Assembly (NCBI GenBank): GCA_005881235.1
Contig: VBEQ01000162.1
Location: forward strand, 1-18,700
Direction of reading: 5' to 3'
Origin: Chloroflexota bacterium
GTDB taxonomy: Bacteria; Chloroflexota; Dormibacteria; CF-121
Length of the DNA: 18,700 nucleotides
This document shows positions 14,357 through 18,700 of this stretch, one piece after another. The notes beneath the pieces are model-generated. The model made no database searches and was not told the DNA's origin. It saw only the letters and a list, made by a program, of their open reading frames with translations. Each line of letters starts with the position of its first letter. Positions within the stretch are counted from its first letter, which is position 1. The position numbers were made by a program, and so were the translations under genes.

Positions 14357-15316
14357 ATGCCGGGGGAAGCGGAACAGCCAGTCGGCCCATTGACGCGATC
14401 TGCGACGCGGACGTTCTTCGGCGCCCCCGCGGTCGATGACCTCGACCGGCTCGACGCCCGGGTCGCGTTCCTGGGCGTCCCGACCGACCAGGGAGTGATC
14501 ATTCCCTTCATCCGGTCGGGGGCCTTCGCCGGGCCGCGTCTCGTTCGCGAAACGCGCACCCGGCTCCGGGAAAGCCGCCCCGATGGCGCCAGCGCCGGCT
14601 GGTTCGACATCGAAACCGAGCGCCACTACCTGGAGGGCGTCCGGCTCGCGGATTGCGGGGACGTTCTCATCGCCGGCGGCGATATGCCCCTCAGCCAGGC
14701 GCGCACGACGGCCGCGGCGCGCAAGATCGCGCAGCGAGGCGCGATGGTGGTAGCGGTCGGCGGCGACCACTCGATTAGCTTCCCGGTGGGCCGCGGCGTG
14801 GCCGAGGCGCACCAGATGGTCGACGTCGTGCACATCGACGCGCACCCCGACTTCGCGGACTCGATATACGGCTCCAAGCTCCAGCACGGAAGCCAGCTGC
14901 GGCGATTGTTCGAGCTTCCCACCACGAAGCGGTTTACCGCGCTCGGCCTGCGATCGGTCGACCGCGATCAGTACGAGGACATGAAACGGCTGGGGGTCGC
15001 CTTCGCGTCAACGCGGGCGATCCTCGAGGAAGGACCTCGCGCGGTGGTCGACCGGCTCGTCCAGCCGGCGGAGAAGCTCTACGTGTCGATCGACATCGAC
15101 GTTCTGGATAGCGGGCTGGTCCCGGGTACGACCCTGCCCGAGCCGGGCGGCATCGCCTATCGGCAGTTGCGCGAGATGCTCGCCACCATTGCGACCAAGG
15201 GTCAGATCGTGGGCTTCGACATTGTCGAAACCAGCGCCGCGCAGGCCGACCTCGCGACGGCGATGACGAGCGCCTGGCTCATCATCCACTTTCTGACGGC
15301 GATCCTGGCGCCCTGA
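14357..15316 (+). CDS. Arginase/agmatinase-family ureohydrolase
   Basis: A 319-residue binuclear manganese hydrolase that would cleave a guanidino group or related amidine to release urea. Predicted metal ligands are His138 (GGDHS), Asp161, His163 and Asp165 (DAHPD), Asp246 and Asp248 (SIDIDVLD), all present, with His178 in LQHGS. The VPGTTLPEPGG loop is agmatinase-like. Two deviations are seen: Asp-Ser instead of Asp-Pro after the second metal motif, and VETSAAQAD where arginases and agmatinases usually have a VNP-containing segment. Substrate is therefore left open among agmatine, guanidinobutyrate, arginine and formiminoglutamate. ATG at 14357 is preferred over GTG at 14351 because GAGGAGG (14344-14350) sits six bases upstream. 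It is divergent from the ABC operon and probably co-regulated. Confidence 0.88.
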   Translation: MPGEAEQPVGPLTRSATRTFFGAPAVDDLDRLDARVAFLGVPTDQGVIIPFIRSGAFAGPRLVRETRTRLRESRPDGASAGWFDIETERHYLEGVRLADCGDVLIAGGDMPLSQARTTAAARKIAQRGAMVVAVGGDHSISFPVGRGVAEAHQMVDVVHIDAHPDFADSIYGSKLQHGSQLRRLFELPTTKRFTALGLRSVDRDQYEDMKRLGVAFASTRAILEEGPRAVVDRLVQPAEKLYVSIDIDVLDSGLVPGTTLPEPGGIAYRQLREMLATIATKGQIVGFDIVETSAAQADLATAMTSAWLIIHFLTAILAP

Positions 15317-15323
15317 TCTCGGG

Positions 15324-15329
15324 CATAAT
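15324..15329 (+). promoter_or_regulatory. Possible -10 element with near-leaderless start
   Basis: CATAAT lies ten bases before the ATG at 15340 in a 23-bp gap. A start point 6-7 bases later would leave almost no leader, and no Shine-Dalgarno is present, which fits leaderless translation common in high-GC bacteria. No -35 was found. Confidence 0.3.
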
Positions 15330-15339
15330 TCCCACAGTC

Positions 15340-15972
15340 ATGGACCTGACCCTCGCCGCCATCGTGATCATGAGCGGCTGGGTGGTCGTGATCGTGGCTG
15401 CCGGCCTGGCGATGGCGCTCCGGCCGGGTGGCGTTGCCGTCCAGTTTGCGCCGGCAGGCGCTCCCGTGATCGGCGTGACCGGTCACCGTGACGAGATCCT
15501 CCTCGGAGGCGAGGCGGAGGTCCTGGGCAACGTTCGTGGAACGGTACGGGCCGTGCAGCTTCGTCCCGAGAACCGCCGGCTCCAGGATCTCGAGCTGGCA
15601 GGGGGACTCGGTTTGGAAGAGCGGCAGGTTCCATCCAATGCCATCCTCTCTGCCGATGGCCGGGTGGTGCGCCTGGCCGAGGAGTGGAGTGAGTCACCCG
15701 ATAGATCCAGCGCGGATGCCGCCAGCCTGCGCCGGGACATGGTGGTGAGGAGCGCCGACGGCAAGCGTCTCGGCCGGCTCCGGCCTCGGGGACCGCGACG
15801 GCGCTGGTGGTCGCTGGTCGCGGAAAACCCGAGCTTCGCCTGCTCCCGATCGAGCGCGTGCGGGAGGCCGGCCCGAACGGCATCGTCACCGATCTTCCGA
15901 AAGGGGACTGGGCGAGACTGCCTACCTTTGCGACCGATTGGGACATCAAGCAGGCATTCGCGGAGCAGCTGA
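15340..15972 (+). CDS. PRC-barrel-like membrane-anchored protein, N-terminal fragment of a frameshifted gene
   Basis: The frame begins with a hydrophobic anchor (about 5-27) followed by a soluble region resembling PRC-barrel-type domains: DEILLGGEAEVLGNVRG, VRAVQLRPENRRLQDLEL, VPSNAILSADGRVVRLAEEW, and a second repeat-like ADGKRLGRL near 139-147. After about position 15776 the translation turns into an Arg/Ser-rich, non-family peptide ending at 15972, while the family-like sequence continues in the frame one base back (ASGTATALVVAGRGKPELRL) and leads into BON domains. This looks like one gene broken by loss of 3n+1 bases, either real or a sequencing error. The junction coincides with a GC-rich hairpin at 15772-15785. 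ATG at 15340 has no Shine-Dalgarno. The real N-terminal part is roughly the first 147 residues. Confidence 0.7.
   Translation: MDLTLAAIVIMSGWVVVIVAAGLAMALRPGGVAVQFAPAGAPVIGVTGHRDEILLGGEAEVLGNVRGTVRAVQLRPENRRLQDLELAGGLGLEERQVPSNAILSADGRVVRLAEEWSESPDRSSADAASLRRDMVVRSADGKRLGRLRPRGPRRRWWSLVAENPSFACSRSSACGRPARTASSPIFRKGTGRDCLPLRPIGTSSRHSRSS
15772..15785. repeat. GC-rich hairpin at the frameshift point
   Basis: GGCCG-GCTC-CGGCC is a perfect all-GC 5-bp stem with a 4-base loop. It lies exactly where the PRC-barrel frame stops making family-like sequence. Such structures favour both polymerase slippage and sequencing or assembly errors. Confidence 0.55.
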
Positions 15973-16364
15973 TGTCTGACCCCGCGCTGCGGGCCCTTCA
16001 GCGCTCCGTGACAATCGAAGTCCAGGACCAGGTGGTGACCCTGCGAGGGTACGTGGCGGACAAATCCGAGGCGGAGCAGGTGGCGCGGGTCGTCAGATCG
16101 GTGCCGGGCGTCATGCAAGTCGACCGCAAGCTCATCACGGACGACGACATGGCCAACGCGGTCACTGACGCGATCCGATCCGATCCGGCCTCACGGGCAG
16201 CCGAGGTGCAGGTGAGTGCTCACCACGGTACCGTCGACATCACCGGCCTGGCGCCCGACAGGGCCGCCGTGCGAAGGATCGAATCCGTGTCGGGTCAAGT
16301 GCCTGGCGTGCAGGTCGTCCACAACATGGTCGCCGTCCGGCGGCCCACCGTCGCGACTGCCTAA
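15807..16364 (+). CDS. BON-domain protein, C-terminal part of the frameshifted PRC-barrel/BON gene
   Basis: A 185-codon frame opening at a GTG, but family-like sequence starts earlier, around 15777, without a start codon, so it is best read as the C-terminal half of the preceding gene. The first 45 residues finish the PRC-barrel-like part (GRGKPELRLLPIERV, GIVTDLPKGDWARLP). Two BON domains follow at about 46-110 and 113-177, each with the glycine-centred pattern (VTLRGYV, VDITGLA) and a C-terminal VPGV motif followed by VDRKL or VHNMV. BON domains bind membranes or surface-exposed partners and are often linked to envelope stress tolerance. With the N-terminal anchor the intact protein would be a membrane-attached PRC-barrel/BON protein of about 340 residues. 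The stop is followed by a strong hairpin. Confidence 0.75.
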   Translation: MVAGRGKPELRLLPIERVREAGPNGIVTDLPKGDWARLPTFATDWDIKQAFAEQLMSDPALRALQRSVTIEVQDQVVTLRGYVADKSEAEQVARVVRSVPGVMQVDRKLITDDDMANAVTDAIRSDPASRAAEVQVSAHHGTVDITGLAPDRAAVRRIESVSGQVPGVQVVHNMVAVRRPTVATA

Positions 16365-16373
16365 GGACCCATA

Positions 16374-16396
16374 AGGGGCCGGACGGCCCGGCCCCT
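16374..16396. terminator. Strong GC hairpin between convergent genes
   Basis: AGGGGCCGG-ACGGC-CCGGCCCCT is a perfect 9-bp stem with a 5-base loop, placed 9 bp after the BON stop and 21 bp before the end of the convergent phosphoesterase gene. There is no T-run downstream on the plus strand and only a short TTAT on the minus strand, so it is a candidate bidirectional terminator or mRNA-protecting stem rather than a textbook one. Confidence 0.6.
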
Positions 16397-16417
16397 CACT
16401 CCGAGATCCGACTTTCG

Positions 16418-18178
16418 CTAGTCGCCGACGGCTCGCGCGCGGAAGACGGTCGAGAGGTCGTTGACTGCAGCGTCGCGGGAGGTCAGTGAAGCGAGACCGA
16501 AGCGGTGCTCGATGGTGGACAGGATGGAGGTCGTGTCGTACTGGGTGTGATCGATCACGAAGTCGCCGCGAAGACGCGGGGCAATGATCAATGTTGGGAG
16601 CCGTGTGCCGGGGCCCCACAGATCGTGAGGACCAGCCGTTCCCCCTTGTCCGGGCGGCGCCACGTGGTCCCACTGACCGCCGAACTCGTCGTAGGTCACC
16701 ACCACCATGGTGTCCTTCTGGCATCTGCTGCCGTCGATCGTCTTGAGCAGCTCGACCAGGTGGCTGCTGCCGCGGGATTCACTCGTATAACCCGGATGCT
16801 CGTTCTCCAGCCCGATCGGCTTGACGAAGCTGACCGAATTGAGCTTGCACGTCTCTGTCGAAGCTTTGGCCAGGTCGATAAAGGACTGCTCGTCCTTGAG
16901 GTGTGTCCGCCCTGCAGTTCCGGGGGCGTAGTTCGCGTAATAGTTGAACGGCTGGTGATGGAACTGGAAGACCTTGTTCGGGCAGTACGGCCAGACAGGG
17001 TTCGGCGCGGAGTCCGGATCGGCGCAGACGCCGGCAACCGGACCGTTCGTCCAGCCAGGTCCCAGGTAGTCGCCGTTCGCGTTCGACCAGCCGCCCGAGT
17101 ACCAGGCCCAGTCGACGTTGCCGCCCGTCATGCGGTCGCCGATCGTCGGTTGAGTCTGCGGCGGCAGTTTCGCTCCGAAGAGCCCTGAGGGCTGGTAGGT
17201 CGGCTGCATCGTGTTGACGCCGAAGTCGCCGCACGCCAGCCCGGGACGGGTCGTCGCGAGGCCGCAGGCCTGCGTCAGCGGCCCGTTCACGAGCCCCGTG
17301 TCGGGTGAGAGGTAGAGCGGACCCATCCCCGGCGGCCGTTGGGCGGCCGGCGGCGAGCTCGCCGTCGCGCTGCCGTTGCGGTCGAGCACCGAGTGGGTCG
17401 CGTTCGCCGGGCAGGTATTCGCCGCGTTGCAGATCGGCGACGCCGCCGCGATCAGCCACTGGTGGTTCAGGAACGACCCGCCGAATGCGGACTGGAAGAA
17501 GTTGTCCAGGATCGCGTACTTCGGGTGGCCGCCCTCGTGCAGGTAGCGGTAGATCGGGAGCGCGGTGGTGTCGTAGGTGCCCATCACGAGCCCGCCCCCG
17601 TCGCTCTGCACCGCGTAGCGGTTCTGCTGCCCTCCATTGAGCTGGAACTGCTCCTCGTAGAAGCGGTGGACGATGTCTCGGGTGCAGCCGCCCGGAGCGC
17701 CGGAGCCCTTGAGCCAGCCATTCGGGCGGGCGAAGCCCTGGAGCGGGTTCGGCGGGCACGTGGTGTCGTCCGGCCCGAGGTAGTCGTCGATCCGGAACGG
17801 CGCGTTCGTGAAGTGGCTCGGGAACGAGCCGCCGGTCGTGTTGTCGCAGGTGTCGGTGAGCGGAGCGGTCGGGTTCGCTGCCGACTGCGCCTGCAGGTTG
17901 ACGTCGTCCATGTACAGGCACTCGAACGGGGCGAACGTGGTCGGCCCCGTCTGCCCGAGCTGGGTGGTGTGCGCCGCGTCGGCGTCGCCGAGCCCGCGCA
18001 CTCGCTCCCAGCCTCCGTACAGGTTGTCGAAACTGTGGTTTTCCTCGTAGATGACCACGACGTGGTCGATGGTGCTGAGCTTGTTGCCGTCGGAGTTGCC
18101 TGCCGCAGCGCCGGAGCCCGCGGCGATCGTCAGCACCCCGACCGCGGCCGCGAGAAGCGCCGGTAAGCGCCTACCCAT
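16418..18178 (-). CDS. Secreted phosphoesterase-family protein (phospholipase C / acid phosphatase AcpA-like)
   Basis: A 586-residue exported protein of the alkaline phosphatase superfamily, phosphoesterase type. A signal peptide (about 1-27, MGRRLPALLAAAVGVLTIAA) precedes IDHVVVIYEENHSFDN, whose Glu-Asn-x-Ser-Phe-Asp is the family's N-terminal metal motif. Later come FFQSAFGGSFLNHQWLIAA, the VVVTYDEFGGQWDHVAPP metal motif, and GPGTRLPTLIIAPRLRGDF followed by HTQYDTTSILSTIEHRFGL. Numerous cysteines in the middle suggest disulfides, fitting secretion. Related proteins cleave phosphate mono- or diesters, including phospholipids. ATG at 18178 is chosen because AGGAGG lies seven bases upstream and a signal peptide follows; the open frame to 18235 has neither. 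It is divergent from a second superfamily member. Confidence 0.9.
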   Translation of the reverse strand: MGRRLPALLAAAVGVLTIAAGSGAAAGNSDGNKLSTIDHVVVIYEENHSFDNLYGGWERVRGLGDADAAHTTQLGQTGPTTFAPFECLYMDDVNLQAQSAANPTAPLTDTCDNTTGGSFPSHFTNAPFRIDDYLGPDDTTCPPNPLQGFARPNGWLKGSGAPGGCTRDIVHRFYEEQFQLNGGQQNRYAVQSDGGGLVMGTYDTTALPIYRYLHEGGHPKYAILDNFFQSAFGGSFLNHQWLIAAASPICNAANTCPANATHSVLDRNGSATASSPPAAQRPPGMGPLYLSPDTGLVNGPLTQACGLATTRPGLACGDFGVNTMQPTYQPSGLFGAKLPPQTQPTIGDRMTGGNVDWAWYSGGWSNANGDYLGPGWTNGPVAGVCADPDSAPNPVWPYCPNKVFQFHHQPFNYYANYAPGTAGRTHLKDEQSFIDLAKASTETCKLNSVSFVKPIGLENEHPGYTSESRGSSHLVELLKTIDGSRCQKDTMVVVTYDEFGGQWDHVAPPGQGGTAGPHDLWGPGTRLPTLIIAPRLRGDFVIDHTQYDTTSILSTIEHRFGLASLTSRDAAVNDLSTVFRARAVGD

Positions 18179-18307
18179 GCGATGACCTCCTCTGTTGTGA
18201 CTCTCCCCGTAAAACGTGCCCGAGCACCTTCGCAACTCGCGTGGACTCCGTCAATATCGATCCTGTAGATTCGCCTGTAGAAGGACAGGACTACGAAGGA
18301 GGGCACA
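18179..18307. promoter_or_regulatory. Divergent intergenic region between two phosphatase-superfamily genes
   Basis: 129 bp with both ribosome binding sites: GAGGAGG (minus strand, near 18186-18192) for the phosphoesterase and AAGGAGGG (18296-18303) for the plus-strand gene. A direct repeat CCTGTAG occurs at 18262-18268 and 18274-18280, 12 bp apart. TAGATT (18266-18271) with TGGACT (18242-18247) is a weak plus-strand promoter candidate. No convincing minus-strand promoter was found. Confidence 0.4.
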
Positions 18308-18700
18308 TTGAAGGGGAGAGCATGGAGTGTCCTGGCTGTGCTTGCCGTCGCTGGTCTGACGGCGATCGCGGTCCTGGGACTCGGCACGGTGCAGTCCGCG
18401 ACCGGCAGTCCGCCTCCGCCGCCCGGCGGCAACTGCCACTTCGCGAACGGCATCAAGCACGTCATCTCGATTCAGTTCGACAACACGCATTTCCTGCGGG
18501 ACCGCGGCAACGTCCCGTCGGATCTCGAGCAGATGCCGCACCTGCTCAACTTCATCCGCGGCAACGGCACGCTGCTCACGAACGATCACACCGTCCTGAT
18601 CTCGCACACGGCGACGGGGATCCTCTCGACGCTGACGGGCGTCTACCCCGACCGGATGGGGCAGCCGGTCTCGAACAGCTTCCGCTACTTCACGCCGAGC
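18308..18700 (+). CDS. Exported alkaline-phosphatase-superfamily protein, N-terminal part (3' end outside window)
   Basis: The frame from TTG at 18308 stays open to the last base (131 codons), so the gene runs off the right edge. AAGGAGGG four bases upstream supports the TTG; no ATG or GTG lies nearby in frame before residue 10. The start is a hydrophobic signal or anchor (about 5-30), then a Pro-rich linker (SPPPPPGG) and an enzyme-like domain: HVISIQFDNTHFLRD, QMPHLLNFIRGNGTLLTNDH, TVLISHTATGILSTLTGVYP. An Asp metal ligand and a Thr nucleophile in this arrangement are typical of alkaline phosphatase/phosphodiesterase/sulfatase folds. Substrate unknown. Divergent from the phosphoesterase gene, so the two may share regulation. 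Confidence 0.78.
   Translation, partial: MKGRAWSVLAVLAVAGLTAIAVLGLGTVQSATGSPPPPPGGNCHFANGIKHVISIQFDNTHFLRDRGNVPSDLEQMPHLLNFIRGNGTLLTNDHTVLISHTATGILSTLTGVYPDRMGQPVSNSFRYFTPS

Noticed and set aside
13003..14439. Long plus-strand open frame (478 codons) across permease, binding protein and promoter
   Set aside because: Antisense to two clear genes, composition rich in Arg/His/Gly, no domain; a shadow of GC-rich third positions.
14295..14439. Short frame MMQTHWQERF... in the hydrolase leader
   Set aside because: It overlaps the real start in another frame and has no ribosome binding site; probably chance.
14212..14610. Upstream extension of the binding protein gene
   Set aside because: It would bury the signal peptide and lipobox and run through the promoter into the divergent hydrolase gene.
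1..18700. CRISPR arrays, tRNA or rRNA genes, transposases, phage genes
   Set aside because: Read for regular repeats, cloverleaf-like patterns and known mobile-element proteins; none seen. Faint or diverged elements could be missed by eye.

Overview
The window is a GC-rich, densely packed bacterial chromosome segment. Gene content points to a high-GC actinobacterium-like or Chloroflexota-like organism: an Lhr-type helicase, a Nei2-type glycosylase, a RibD-like reductase, a DUF2231-Rieske fusion and a PRC-barrel/BON protein. This placement is inference; no rRNA or tRNA gene was seen. Nineteen protein-coding features were read, two of them cut by the window edges and two being halves of one frameshifted gene. 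No insertion sequence, CRISPR array or prophage gene was recognised.

Layout. (1) 2-2167, plus strand: the C-terminal part of an Lhr-family helicase overlaps a Nei2-like DNA glycosylase, which overlaps an unknown one-pass membrane protein. This is a small repair-type operon. (2) 2164-14211, minus strand: twelve kilobases of thirteen co-directional genes with almost no spacing. In transcription order they are: amino-acid-type ABC importer (lipoprotein, permease, ATPase), IclR regulator, YtcJ-like amidohydrolase, flavin-dependent oxidoreductase, polytopic GT-C-like membrane protein, PxpB, PxpC, then after a 46-bp gap a DUF2231-Rieske membrane protein, GTP cyclohydrolase I, RibD-like reductase and SDR. 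Most junctions are 4-bp NTGA stop-start overlaps. (3) 14212-14356: a divergent regulatory region with a good sigma-70-like promoter for the long operon, a weaker promoter facing it, and inverted repeats. (4) 14357-16364, plus strand: an arginase/agmatinase-family hydrolase, then a PRC-barrel/BON protein interrupted by a frameshift. A GC-rich hairpin follows. (5) 16418-18700: two divergently arranged secreted phosphatase-superfamily proteins, the second cut by the window end.

Function. The first part of the long operon, with the divergent ureohydrolase, reads as uptake and hydrolysis of a small nitrogenous compound: ABC import, amidohydrolase, flavin oxidoreductase, the PxpBC pair (5-oxoproline or another lactam/urea-type substrate) and a guanidino-group hydrolase, with an IclR regulator encoded inside. 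PxpA, the usual partner of PxpBC, is absent here. The last four genes look like a separate pterin/redox module: FolE makes dihydroneopterin triphosphate, and a DHFR-fold reductase plus an SDR could act on pterins, next to a membrane Rieske protein. These pathway readings are inferences from family membership and gene order; the substrates cannot be read from sequence.
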